Of a stretch of DNA of 64,000 nt, positions 24,488 to 33,184 are shown piece after piece. A program made the position numbers and the translations under genes. Source of the stretch: CAVROT01 sp963722905 (GTDB lineage: Bacteria; Pseudomonadota; Alphaproteobacteria; Rhodobacterales; Rhodobacteraceae); NCBI GenBank assembly GCA_963722905.1, contig CAVROT010000001.1:1-64000 (forward strand), read 5' to 3'. The stretch's first letter is position 1. Each line of letters opens with the position of its first letter. The notes beneath the pieces are model-generated. The model worked only from the letters and a program-made list of their open reading frames with translations. It did not search any database and was not told the origin of the DNA.

Positions 24488-25288
24488 TCACCGGGATTTC
24501 AGGAAGATCTCCAGCCCCACCAGCCGGTCCAGAACGGCGATGGCAAGGGCCGCGACCGCGATGAACACCACCGACACGGCGGCGAGGTCGGGGGTGATGA
24601 TCGAGCGGATGGAGTTGTAGATCTGCACCGGCAGCGTCACGATCCGCGCGTCCACCAGCAGCAGGCTGACCAGGAACTCGTTCAGCGACAGGATGAACAT
24701 CAGCAGCGATCCGGTGATGATCCCCGGCGCCGCAGCGGGCAGCGTGACATAGGCGAAGGTCTGGACGGGCCCCGCGCCGCAGGCCTGCGCCGCCAGCTCC
24801 AGATCGGGGTCCAGCGATGCGGCGCTGGAGGAGACGGCCCAGATCATGAACGGCAGGTTGATCGCCGCCGTGGCGATGCCCACGGGCCAGAGCTGGCCCA
24901 GCACACCCGCCTGTCCGAAGAACAGCATCAGCCCGATGCCCGACCCGATCAGCGGGATCGTGAAGGGCAGCAGCAGGTAGATCTGCACCGCCGGGCCCCA
25001 GCGGATGCGGTACTTGGCCAGCGCGATGCCCGCCAGCGTGCCCGCAGGCAGCGACACCGCCACGCAGATGCACGCGACCAGGATCGACCGCCCGAAGGCA
25101 TCGCGCAGGTCGGTCGAGCCGAAGACCGCGCCGTACCAGCGTAGCGAGAACCCGTCGGGCGGAAACCGGATGATGTTGCCGGACGTGACGGACGCGCCCA
25201 GCACCACCAGCGTCGGCGCCGACAGTATGACCAGCGACAGCACCGTCAGCGTCCAAAGGACGGCGCCCTGCGTCGCCGGGCGTCTCAC
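24488..25288 (-). CDS. ABC transporter permease, PotC type
   Basis: A 266-residue inner-membrane permease starting at GTG 25288, overlapping the preceding stop (GTGA). Six hydrophobic segments can be seen, beginning VLWTLTVLSLVILSAPTLVV. The binding-protein-dependent permease loop reads ELAAQACGAGPVQTFAYVTL and PAAAPGIITGSLLMFI (EAA motif variant). The segment SGNIIRFPPDGFSLRWYGAV is typical of PotC/YdcV-like proteins of polyamine and iron-type importers. It pairs with the PotB-type permease encoded just upstream. The HisD-like gene follows 26 bases downstream. Confidence 0.9.
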   Translation of the reverse strand: MRRPATQGAVLWTLTVLSLVILSAPTLVVLGASVTSGNIIRFPPDGFSLRWYGAVFGSTDLRDAFGRSILVACICVAVSLPAGTLAGIALAKYRIRWGPAVQIYLLLPFTIPLIGSGIGLMLFFGQAGVLGQLWPVGIATAAINLPFMIWAVSSSAASLDPDLELAAQACGAGPVQTFAYVTLPAAAPGIITGSLLMFILSLNEFLVSLLLVDARIVTLPVQIYNSIRSIITPDLAAVSVVFIAVAALAIAVLDRLVGLEIFLKSR

Positions 25289-26226
25289 GTCCGGTCCCGC
25301 CCCAGCGCCAGCGTGCCCGCGCCGAATACGGCAAGGATCGCGCCCACCATCAGCGATCCCACGGCGATCAGCAACACCGTCAGCGCCGCGCCGAACCCCT
25401 GGTCCGAGGTGCGGAAGAACTGGTCGTAGATCGCGTTGGCGACGAAGTCCTGCCCGCCGCCGCCCAGGATGGCGGGCATGGCGAAGTCGGTCAGCGTCAG
25501 CGTCGCCACCACCAGCCCCGCGCCGATCAGTCCGGGGCGCGCCATCGGGATCGTCACGTGCCGCATCGTCGCCACCCAGCCGGCGCCCAGCGACGCGGCC
25601 GCGGCCTCGACCTCCTCGGGGATGGCGGCCATGGCGGGGGCCAGCATCAGGACGGCGAATGGCAGCATGTACTGAACCAGCCCGAACAGCACCGCGGGGT
25701 AGTTGAACAGCAGCCGCACCGGATCGACCCCCACCAGCCCCAGGACGCCGTTGGCGATCCCCTCGGTGCCCAGGATGATCAGCCAGCCGTAGGCGCGCAC
25801 CACCTGCCCGATGAAGAACGGCAGGAACAGCGCCACCAGCAGCATCTTTCGCACGGCCCGCCGCCGCGTGCGGACCATAAGGTAGGCATACGGGAAGGCG
25901 AGGATCAGGGTCGCGACCGTGACGATCGCGGTGCCCAGCAGCGACCGGCGCAGGATCGTCCACGTGAACCCCTCGCCCAGTGCCCGCGCGTAGTTGTCCA
26001 GCGACCACGTGTCCGAGAACAGGAACGTCGTGCGGTCAAGCGTGCGCAGAGACGCGTCGCCGATGTAGGCCAGCCCGACGGCCAGCGCGCCGACCAGCAG
26101 GATCGCGGGCGCCAGCATCAGCCACGGCGCGGCCCGCCCTGCTCCGCGCGGGAACAGGCGGGCATGCACCGCCTCGGCCGCGTCCATGACGCGCCATCGA
26201 AGGGGGTACGCGCGACGTCGGGTCAT
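25285..26226 (-). CDS. ABC transporter permease, PotB type
   Basis: A 313-residue membrane protein with a cytoplasmic N terminus (MTRRRAYPLRW), six main hydrophobic segments starting APWLMLAPAILLVGALAVGL, and the EAA loop EEVEAAAASLGAGWVATMRH followed by TIPMARPGLIGAGLV. The motif LPFFIGQVVRAYGWLIILG is shared with PotB/YdcU. It forms the heterodimeric channel with the PotC-type permease and lies 57 bases after the binding-protein gene. Confidence 0.9.
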   Translation of the reverse strand: MTRRRAYPLRWRVMDAAEAVHARLFPRGAGRAAPWLMLAPAILLVGALAVGLAYIGDASLRTLDRTTFLFSDTWSLDNYARALGEGFTWTILRRSLLGTAIVTVATLILAFPYAYLMVRTRRRAVRKMLLVALFLPFFIGQVVRAYGWLIILGTEGIANGVLGLVGVDPVRLLFNYPAVLFGLVQYMLPFAVLMLAPAMAAIPEEVEAAAASLGAGWVATMRHVTIPMARPGLIGAGLVVATLTLTDFAMPAILGGGGQDFVANAIYDQFFRTSDQGFGAALTVLLIAVGSLMVGAILAVFGAGTLALGRDRT

Positions 26227-26282
26227 GGCATCGGTCCGGGCCGGTCGGGGGACCTAAGGCCGCCGGAGGTCGACAAGGGGTC

Positions 26283-27371
26283 TCAGCCCTGCATGATCTG
26301 CTTGAACCGGCTGAACCATTCGCTCTGGTTCTCGACCTGGATCTGGCCGGACACGCGGATCAGCCGGTCGAAGTCCGAAGGCCGGGTCGGATAGCTCGGA
26401 TCGCCCGCCAGCCCTTCTGGCGGGGTCAGGCCGGGCACCACGCCGGGCAGGCCCAGCCCGTCCAGCCAGACCTGCTGGTTCTCCTGCGTCAGGGACGAAT
26501 TGATGTACTCGCGCGCCCAGTAGAGATCGCCCTCGGAATGCCCCTTGGGGATCCAGAACCCGTCGGTGTCGAACTTCGCCCCCTCCTCGGGCACGGTCCA
26601 CGCGATGTCGACGCCGTTGCGCTGCGCCCCCAGCGCGTTCGTCGAGATGGTGCAGGCGGCGTCGATCTCGTTCTGCTGGAACCACGTCACGAAATCCGGA
26701 TCCTCGCCCAGCAGCGGGTTCTGCGCCTTCATCTCCTCGACGAAGCTCCAGCAGGCGCTCATGTCCTCGGGGATCGTGTCCAGCGACCCGCCGCCTGCGA
26801 TCTGCGCAGGGAAGTGGAAGCCGATGCCGTCGTTGTAGAACGCCAGCCGGCCGCGGAACTTCGGATCCAGCAGGTCGCGGTAGGACGCGGGCGGGCCGTC
26901 GGGGAACGCTTCGGGACGGTAGGCCAGCACGTAGACGTAGCCATAGGTATTCACGATGGGGTAGCCGTCGACGCCGACGGGCTTGGCGAGGTCGGTGGTG
27001 TTCGCGAGGTTGGGCAGGTCCGACAGATCCTCGCACACCCCGCGCAGCGCGGACTTGGTGGCGTTGGTCGTCGTGTCCCAGTTGATGTGGATCGGCGGCG
27101 TGCGGCCCTGCGCGACGGCGGCCCAGACCTTGGGCTGGATCTCGTTGTCCTCGGTCAGGTCGTGGCGGACGCGGATGCCTGTCGCCTCTGTGAACGGGTT
27201 CGACACGCCCGCCTCCAGCGCCGCGACCCAGGGACCGCCCCAGGCGCGAACGATCAGCTCGTCGGGCTTGGGCGGCGTCTGCGCGCGCAGGACGCCGGGG
27301 GCGGCCAGCGTCGCGGCGCCCGCGGCCAGCGTGGAGGTCAGCAGGCGGCGGCGGTTTATGTGTCGTATCAT
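26283..27371 (-). CDS. ABC transporter periplasmic substrate-binding protein (PotD type)
   Basis: A 362-residue exported protein. The N terminus MIRHINRRRLLTSTLAAGAA has a twin-arginine-like NRRRLL motif and cleavage near LRAQ. The mature part reads ELIVRAWGGPWVAALEAGVS, PFTEATGIRVRHDLTEDNEI, TYGYVYVLAYRPEAFPDGP and CWSFVEEMKAQNPLLGEDPD, the pattern of cluster D (spermidine/putrescine-like) binding proteins. The mature protein lacks features that would fix the ligand as a polyamine; such proteins in roseobacters also bind opines, amino acids or sulfonated compounds. It overlaps the ATPase gene by 4 bases. Confidence 0.88.
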   Translation of the reverse strand: MIRHINRRRLLTSTLAAGAATLAAPGVLRAQTPPKPDELIVRAWGGPWVAALEAGVSNPFTEATGIRVRHDLTEDNEIQPKVWAAVAQGRTPPIHINWDTTTNATKSALRGVCEDLSDLPNLANTTDLAKPVGVDGYPIVNTYGYVYVLAYRPEAFPDGPPASYRDLLDPKFRGRLAFYNDGIGFHFPAQIAGGGSLDTIPEDMSACWSFVEEMKAQNPLLGEDPDFVTWFQQNEIDAACTISTNALGAQRNGVDIAWTVPEEGAKFDTDGFWIPKGHSEGDLYWAREYINSSLTQENQQVWLDGLGLPGVVPGLTPPEGLAGDPSYPTRPSDFDRLIRVSGQIQVENQSEWFSRFKQIMQG

Positions 27372-28477
27372 GTCGGTCTCCCATGGGTGGTTTCGGTCGA
27401 TGAAGTCGTGTCGGCGGCGAAGACGTGCAGGTCGCGCGCGGTCCAGCCGACCCGGACGGCGTCGCCGACGGCGTGCGGCGTCCCGCCGTCGTGGTCGTGG
27501 TGCAGGATGCGCAGCGGCCCGAGGTCGCGGGTCTGGACCTCGTACACCAGACGCTCCCCCTCGAAGATGACGTCGGTGACGGTCGCGTCCAGCCGGACGT
27601 CGAGACCCGGCCGCGCATCGGCGTCCAGCCTGATGCGTTCGCCGCGGATCACGCCTCGCACCGGCCCGCCGGGCATCAGCCCGGCCGGATCGCCGCGGAC
27701 CGTGCCGTCCAGGTCGTGACCGCCCGATCGCATCGTCGCCCGCGTCCCGTCGCGGGACGCCAGAACGCCGTCCAGCGCATTCGTCACCCCGATGAACCGC
27801 GCCACGAACGGCGTCGCCGGCGCGTGGTAGAGGTCCGCCGGCGCCGCGTCCTGCCGCACCGCGCCGTCCTCCATGACGATCACCTGATCGGACATCACCA
27901 GCGCCTCGCGCTGGTCGTGGGTGACGTTGATAGTGGTCACGCCCAGCTCGCGCTGGATGCGGCGGAACTCCAGCTGCATCTCCTCGCGCAGCTTGGCGTC
28001 GAGCGCGGCCAGTGGTTCGTCCAGCAGCAGCAGGTCCGGCTCGAACACCAGCGCGCGGGCGATTGCGACGCGCTGCTGCTGACCGCCCGAAAGCGCGCCG
28101 ATGCGCCGGTCGCCAAGGCCGCCCAGACGCACGAGGTCCAGGTAGCGCGCCACCCGGTCCGGGATCGTGCGGGCGTCGAAGCGGCGCATCCTCAGCGGGA
28201 ACGCGACGTTCTGCGCCGCCGTCATGTGCGGGAACAGCGCCAGCCGCTGGAACACCATGCCGATGGACCGCTTCGCCGGGGCGACGCTGGCGACCGCACG
28301 CCCGGCGATGCGGATCTCGCCCTCGCTGGGGGTGAGGAAGCCCGCGATCATGCGCAGCAGCGTCGTCTTGCCCGACCCCGACGGCCCGAGGATCGTCAGG
28401 AACCGGCCTGCCGCCAGGTCGAAACTGACGTCGCGCACTGCCTGTACGCCGTCAAAGCGCATCCCGACGCCACGCAC
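27368..28477 (-). CDS. ABC transporter ATP-binding protein (PotA type)
   Basis: A 369-residue ATPase: Walker A GPSGSGKTTLLRMIAG, Q loop GMVFQRLALFPHM, signature LSGGQQQRVAIARAL, Walker B LLLLDEPLAALDAKL and switch His in INVTHDQREAL. The C-terminal TOBE domain (FVARFIGVTNALDGVLASRD onward) is typical of importers. The start is uncertain. GTG at 28477 is used, but the frame continues upstream without a better ATG/GTG, and a GGAGAGGATC stretch suggests a possible rare start about 30 bases earlier. It energises the PotB/PotC channel and is the first transporter gene of the operon. Confidence 0.92.
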   Translation of the reverse strand: MRGVGMRFDGVQAVRDVSFDLAAGRFLTILGPSGSGKTTLLRMIAGFLTPSEGEIRIAGRAVASVAPAKRSIGMVFQRLALFPHMTAAQNVAFPLRMRRFDARTIPDRVARYLDLVRLGGLGDRRIGALSGGQQQRVAIARALVFEPDLLLLDEPLAALDAKLREEMQLEFRRIQRELGVTTINVTHDQREALVMSDQVIVMEDGAVRQDAAPADLYHAPATPFVARFIGVTNALDGVLASRDGTRATMRSGGHDLDGTVRGDPAGLMPGGPVRGVIRGERIRLDADARPGLDVRLDATVTDVIFEGERLVYEVQTRDLGPLRILHHDHDGGTPHAVGDAVRVGWTARDLHVFAADTTSSTETTHGRPT

Positions 28478-28613
28478 CGCGACCGCGCTGTCACCCGTCT
28501 CTATGATCCTCTCCCCCGGATCTTGCCTCGTTGAATGGGGCCGCGCCGTGCCCGGATGTCAAGCTTTTGGGCCCGGCGCTGCCTTGGCACCGCGGCCCTC
28601 GCCGTTGGCATGC

Positions 28614-29369
28614 CTAGATCGACGCCAGAAAACCGCCGTCGATGGCGATGCATTGACCGGTGACGTAGCGCGACGCATCCGAGGCGAGGAAGACCGCGGC
28701 ACCCGCGAGGTCGTCGGGATCGCCGAAGCGTGCCATCGGAATTCGCCCCAGCATCGTGCGCTGCCAGCCTTCGTCACGGTAGAACGCCTCGGTCAGGTCG
28801 GTGCGGAAGTAGCCCGGCGCTATGGCGTTCACGCGGATCCCCAGGGGCGCCCATTCCGCCGACAGCGCCCGCGTCAGGCCCAGAAGTCCCGACTTCGTCG
28901 CGCCGTAGGGCGCCGCTGTCGGCACCCCGACATGGGAGGTCAGCGAGCAGACGTTCACGATCGACCCGCCGCCCCGCGCCGCCATCGCGCGCGCCGTGGC
29001 CTGCGCGCAGAAGAAGGCGCCGCGCAGGTTCACGTCCGCGATCCGGTCCCACAGCGCTGCATCCACGTCCAGCGCGGCACGCACCTCCTCGCGGCCGGCA
29101 TTGTTGATCAGGACGTGGATTTCGCCCAGCAAGGCGATGGCGGCCTGCGTCCCGTCGACGTCCGCGACATCGAAGACGACCGGGATCGCCCGGCCGCCCG
29201 CCGCCGCGATCAGGTCGCGCGTCTTCTCCAGCGCGGCGGCGGTGCGGGCGGCGATGGCGACCGTCGCCCCGGCCCCGGCCAGCCCCACGGCCATCGCCTG
29301 CCCCAATCCCCGGCTCGCTCCGGTCACCAGGGCGGTCCGTCCGGTCAGATCGAATGTGGCGTTCGGCAT
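28614..29369 (-). CDS. short-chain dehydrogenase/reductase (SDR)
   Basis: A 251-residue classical SDR: cofactor motif TGASRGLGQAMA, VFDVADVDG, VLINNAGREEV, catalytic Ser in VNVCSLTSH, Tyr and Lys in PYGATKSGLLGLTRAL, and the C-terminal YVTGQCIAIDGGF. The acidic/basic pattern after strand 2 (IAARTAAALE) leaves NAD versus NADP open. The ATG at 29369 fits the usual start. It lies 136 bases before the ATPase gene on the same strand, so it may head the operon that ends with the HisD-like dehydrogenase. Together they could oxidise or epimerise an imported hydroxy compound. Confidence 0.88.
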   Translation of the reverse strand: MPNATFDLTGRTALVTGASRGLGQAMAVGLAGAGATVAIAARTAAALEKTRDLIAAAGGRAIPVVFDVADVDGTQAAIALLGEIHVLINNAGREEVRAALDVDAALWDRIADVNLRGAFFCAQATARAMAARGGGSIVNVCSLTSHVGVPTAAPYGATKSGLLGLTRALSAEWAPLGIRVNAIAPGYFRTDLTEAFYRDEGWQRTMLGRIPMARFGDPDDLAGAAVFLASDASRYVTGQCIAIDGGFLASI

Positions 29370-29758
29370 GGCGTGCTCCGGCGCCGGATCCGTGCGCCCG
29401 GCGGCTGCGCGACGATGGCGCGGGGCGGCCATTTGGGTCAATCGGGAACGGACTGGATGGCCCCGCCGGGATGCCGTTCGCCTTCGCCCCGGACCTCGCT
29501 ACCGGTGCTGGCCGGCGGCAGGCGCCGCGTGCCGCTGCCGCAGCGCGGTTACCGGACACCGTCGTTCCGCGACGCCGTCACAGCGCGGGGGAGACCCGGA
29601 CAGACCGTCCGGGCCCTGCCGGCTTCGTCGGGCCGGCGACGAAGCCGGTCGTCCTGGCGAAGCGGCGGGCGGGACAAGGCCCCGATCCCCTCCCGGGACA
29701 GCGGCGCGCGACACCGCGGTCAGGACGCCCGTCGGAGGAGGTCCCGGACCCGGCCGCA
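29370..29758 (-). other. no gene seen between two leftward operons
   Basis: About 390 bases after the end of the polysaccharide operon and before the SDR gene. All frames here are arginine/proline-rich shadows. The promoter of the SDR-ABC operon is expected in this region but no clear box is visible. Confidence 0.4.
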
Positions 29759-31600
29759 TCAGCCGCGGTCCAGTGCGGCCTCTTCGCACTCGACCTCCAC
29801 GAACCGGCGCGCGGCATCGGAGGCAGCGTCGGCCGGAGCGGGCGACGGCGGGTGCGCGGCGGGTGCGGCGCCGACCCCCGTTGTGGCATGCTTGAGAAAC
29901 AGGCGCATCACGTGGGCGACGCCCGCCTCGGTCACGTTGCGCAGGTCGTCGGCATAGTAGGCCCCGCGGTTGTAGGCGCCGGTGATGACCTCGTAGGACG
30001 GGAAGTAGTGGACATGGCCGTGCGCGCGGCTCAGCGTCTCGGCCGCGACCCGCAGGACGGCTTTCGAGTAGGTGGTGGCGCTCAGCACGTTCGCCCCGGG
30101 TTCGGCGGTGGCCATCAGCGGCACCGGCGACACCGTCAGCACGACCTCTGCCGTCGGGTTGACCTCGCACAGACGCCCTATGGCCGCCTCCATGTCGGCT
30201 ATGACCTCTGGCGCGGTCTGGTTGAGGAAGGCATGGCGGCCGGCGTCGAACGTCCCGCCCTCGACCCCGGGGCAGAGCGGAAACACGGCGCCGTCGCCGC
30301 GCGCCTGCCAGCATTCGGTGAGGCCCAGGGTGAAGACGAACACGTCCAGCCCCTCCAGCATACGCCGGACGGCGGCCAGATGGGCGGCGCGGTCCGCCTC
30401 CATCTCGGCCACCGAGACGAAATTGCCGGGCTGGATGGCGGGGCGGAACGGATCGCGCACGCTGCCGTCGGGGTCGATCCAGGGCGGCTCGTCCGGGACG
30501 AACCGTCCGTAGGCGCGGTCGATCGTCTGCAGAAGCTGGCGCGCCGTGTAGATGTTGCCGTAGCGCGCGGAGAACGTCCCGTAATTGTGCAGCGTCCGCA
30601 CCCCGGGCGTGAGGATCGGATGCCCCGGCTCGGTGACGTAGTAGTCGAAGCCCGACGCGGCGAGGTGGCGCGCGATATGCTGGGCGAAGCAGGACCCCGC
30701 CGTCGCGACCTTCGTGTCGGGTTTGATGGAGAGGTCGAAGTTGCCTACCGGGTCGACGTCCTCCGGCCGCGGCCGGGAAACGGCCCGCCGCCAGAAGGCG
30801 CCGTCACCGAGGGACGCATAGGGATGTCCGGCCATCCGGTTCTCCTTTATAGGGCGACGGTGGCCGCGCGCGCCTCCGATCCTCCAACGGCGAGGATTCT
30901 GGCTCAGCACAGCCGTCCCGTAGACGACGTTCGCATGTGTGGCATCGGGCGCATAGCAGGCAGTCGCGAGAAAGCCGTCGTCCGTCGTGGTGCCGTCGGG
31001 GGGTGGCAGGACCTCGATCCCCTCTTCGGCCAAGATGGCGCGCATCACCTCGTTTTGCAGGGTCCATAACTTATGTCGCAGGGCCGCCGGCGATATGCCT
31101 TTCTCGAATATGCCGGCAGCGAGGAAATCGGTCTCGACCCGTTTCAGGATATGCGCCTCGTCGGCTTTTGGCGGCGGCGGCTGCAGGTGGACGGTTCGGT
31201 GCGGCCCGGCCGCGGCGATCTGCATGACCCGTTTCGCGTCGTTGCCGCGCAGACCGCGTTCGAAGACAGCGGACAGGGCCGACCGCGGGACCAGTTCGTC
31301 GCCGGGGTTCAGATCGAGGCCGCCGGAGGCATCGGCGAAGTCGAACGGTTGCGGATGCTGGATCAGCCCGAGCGCGGCGTGCTGGTTGCCTCCGATAAGG
31401 GAAACCACCGTATCGCCGGGGTCGAGATGTTTGCAGATCAGCAGTAGGTCCGGCAGCGAGACCGATCCGATCAACCGGCCGTTCTTGATCTTTGTCAGGC
31501 GATAGACCGACAGGTCCACGCCATCGATCGGCGCGGCCTCCCTCAGCGCCGCCTCGAGAGCGACGATATGGCTGTCGCCCGCGACGACGATCCGCCTCAT
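29759..31600 (-). CDS. GSCFA protein fused to an SGNH-like N-terminal module
   Basis: One open frame of 613 residues. Residues 1-250 start MRRIVVAGDSHIVALEAALR, an SGNH/GDS-type hydrolase signature usually encoded as a separate protein. The second part, from an internal ATG at 30835, starts MAGHPYASLGDGAFWRRAVS and contains DTKVATAGSCFAQHIARHL (the GSCFA motif), FVFTLGLTECWQ and VLTVSPVPL. A good ribosome binding site (AAAGGAGAACCGG) precedes the internal ATG. The linker between them (NPRRWRIGGARGHRRPIKEN) looks untranslated. Most likely these are two genes whose intervening stop was lost by mutation or error, or whose products are now fused. GSCFA proteins occur in polysaccharide loci, possibly as acyl-modifying enzymes; the function is unproven. 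Confidence 0.72.
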   Translation of the reverse strand: MRRIVVAGDSHIVALEAALREAAPIDGVDLSVYRLTKIKNGRLIGSVSLPDLLLICKHLDPGDTVVSLIGGNQHAALGLIQHPQPFDFADASGGLDLNPGDELVPRSALSAVFERGLRGNDAKRVMQIAAAGPHRTVHLQPPPPKADEAHILKRVETDFLAAGIFEKGISPAALRHKLWTLQNEVMRAILAEEGIEVLPPPDGTTTDDGFLATACYAPDATHANVVYGTAVLSQNPRRWRIGGARGHRRPIKENRMAGHPYASLGDGAFWRRAVSRPRPEDVDPVGNFDLSIKPDTKVATAGSCFAQHIARHLAASGFDYYVTEPGHPILTPGVRTLHNYGTFSARYGNIYTARQLLQTIDRAYGRFVPDEPPWIDPDGSVRDPFRPAIQPGNFVSVAEMEADRAAHLAAVRRMLEGLDVFVFTLGLTECWQARGDGAVFPLCPGVEGGTFDAGRHAFLNQTAPEVIADMEAAIGRLCEVNPTAEVVLTVSPVPLMATAEPGANVLSATTYSKAVLRVAAETLSRAHGHVHYFPSYEVITGAYNRGAYYADDLRNVTEAGVAHVMRLFLKHATTGVGAAPAAHPPSPAPADAASDAARRFVEVECEEAALDRG

Positions 31601-31780
31601 GAGCCGATTTTCCGCGTGCGACGGCGTGGTAACGGCACAACGTCTTCGGTTGCGGCGCCGAGCCGGCTCTGGCTGTCCGGTAGGGCAGTCCAGGCATCCC
31701 GGAGCCATTCGGGGCCCGCGAGCGCCGGCGACAGGCCCGCCGCCGACCGCCCGTACGGTGACCGGCGCACGACAGCTTTT

Positions 31781-32857
31781 CTATGCTTGTAGCACAAAGT
31801 GAAAGTCCTTGTGGTTGCGGGCATGCTCAAGGTGGAAAGCGGTGTAACCGAAGCGTGCGACCGCCTCGGACAGCAACCAGGCAATGGTAGCGCGGTCGTA
31901 GAAATGTATGTGGATGGATTCATTCCGTCCCATCAAGGTCCGTGCCAATGCCGGATCATCCTTCCCTGAGGTCAGGCGCTTCACATAGCGGTGGTAATGC
32001 CGCTCCAAGGGTTCGAACGACTTGGACTCGTATTCGTCGAGGAACTCGGCGGGGGCGCAGGGCCGCATGAACCGGTCCTTGGTGCTGGTGAGATCCGGCA
32101 CCACGGCCATGACTACGCCGCCCGGCCGCATCTTGGCGCGCCACCGTTCCAGGTGGCCGAGGGGGTTCGACAGGTGTTCGAATACGTGGCTGGAAAAGAT
32201 GAAGTCCAGGCTGTCATCCTCGACCGGCAGGGCAGCAGCCTTGCCGACCTGGATGTTGGACCAGTCCGCCTCGGCCGCGCCGAAGTTGCCCTTGCGATCG
32301 TAGAGCCTGGCCCACTCCTCGGGGGAGGTCTCCTCGATGTAGGTGACGGTCACGGTGTCCGATGGCAGGATCTGGGGGCGCGGGCCGGGCCCGATCTCCA
32401 CCCCGTTGCCCTGCGCCAGGTCGTAGAGGACCTGACGCCGCAGCGCGCGGTGCACGAGGATCTCGACCCGTTCGGCATCTCCCCGGAACGTCAACTCCAG
32501 CGTCGCGCCGGCCCCCAACGGTACCGGCGGTACGGGCCACGGCACGAAGACGGGAGAGGGTTCAGGCCCGACCGCGACCTCGCGCCTTGAAAGCACCTCG
32601 GCGCCTCGGCGGATCGCAACCTCCAGTGTGGCCGCGCCCACCTTGCCCGGCGCCAGGGTCGCGTACCAGCCAGTCTGGTCGGGGCGGGCCCAGTAGGGAT
32701 GAGTGTCGGCGAAACCGCTCAGCCGCAAGGGCGCGTCGTTCACTGTTAGCGACAGGCAGCGCCACGATTCCCCGCCCCAGTTCCGGCGCGAGATGACGGT
32801 GTCGTCGGGGGCGCCGAACCGCCCGTCCTTGCGGGTGAAGAGGTCGATCAGGTTCAT
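31781..32857 (-). CDS. class I SAM-dependent methyltransferase with N-terminal beta-rich domain
   Basis: A 358-residue protein. Residues about 1-150 are beta-rich (TLEVAIRRGAEVLSRREVAV, LGAGATLELTFRGDAERVEI). The second part is a methyltransferase: motif I VEIGPGPRPQILPSD, then LPVEDDSLDFIFSSHVFEHL and GGVVMAVVPDL. Such type-11 methyltransferases in glycan clusters methylate sugars, but the acceptor is unknown. It is downstream of the sulfotransferase gene in the same operon direction, with about 330 bases between them. The start ATG at 32857 is clear, though the ribosome binding site is weak. Confidence 0.8.
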   Translation of the reverse strand: MNLIDLFTRKDGRFGAPDDTVISRRNWGGESWRCLSLTVNDAPLRLSGFADTHPYWARPDQTGWYATLAPGKVGAATLEVAIRRGAEVLSRREVAVGPEPSPVFVPWPVPPVPLGAGATLELTFRGDAERVEILVHRALRRQVLYDLAQGNGVEIGPGPRPQILPSDTVTVTYIEETSPEEWARLYDRKGNFGAAEADWSNIQVGKAAALPVEDDSLDFIFSSHVFEHLSNPLGHLERWRAKMRPGGVVMAVVPDLTSTKDRFMRPCAPAEFLDEYESKSFEPLERHYHRYVKRLTSGKDDPALARTLMGRNESIHIHFYDRATIAWLLSEAVARFGYTAFHLEHARNHKDFHFVLQA

Positions 32858-33184
32858 TCAATATCCCATGTCGGAGGATGCGGACCTGTATCTGCGTCGA
32901 AGCCAAGGGCACTGCGACATTCCGAGCCGCAGAGATTGCACCGGGGCCGAACGTTCCCTTGCGACAGACCCGCGCTCTGATTACCGCCGAACGGACGTGC
33001 CGCAACGTTCGAACGCACCCTCGGCGGGCATGATTCGTCGCGAACTGCCGTGACGATAAATCGCATCACTCCACCGGGTGCCTCCCCATCGGCCGTCGTA
33101 CCCGTGTACAGGGCCGATGCAGTGGACCGGGCAGCGTCGGCCCCGGGGTCCGTAGAGGCGAAGGCAAACCGGAACGGATCCACA
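32858..33184 (-). other. no gene seen between methyltransferase and sulfotransferase
   Basis: About 330 bases that interrupt an otherwise tight operon. A minus-strand frame spans the gap and includes RPRCNLCGSECRSALGF, but it has no start signal or recognisable family. Either a promoter for the distal genes or a decayed small gene could lie here. Confidence 0.4.

Noticed and set aside
32854..33183. Minus-strand frame before the methyltransferase with a CNLCG motif
   Set aside because: No start signal or family; the cysteines alone are not enough to call a zinc protein.
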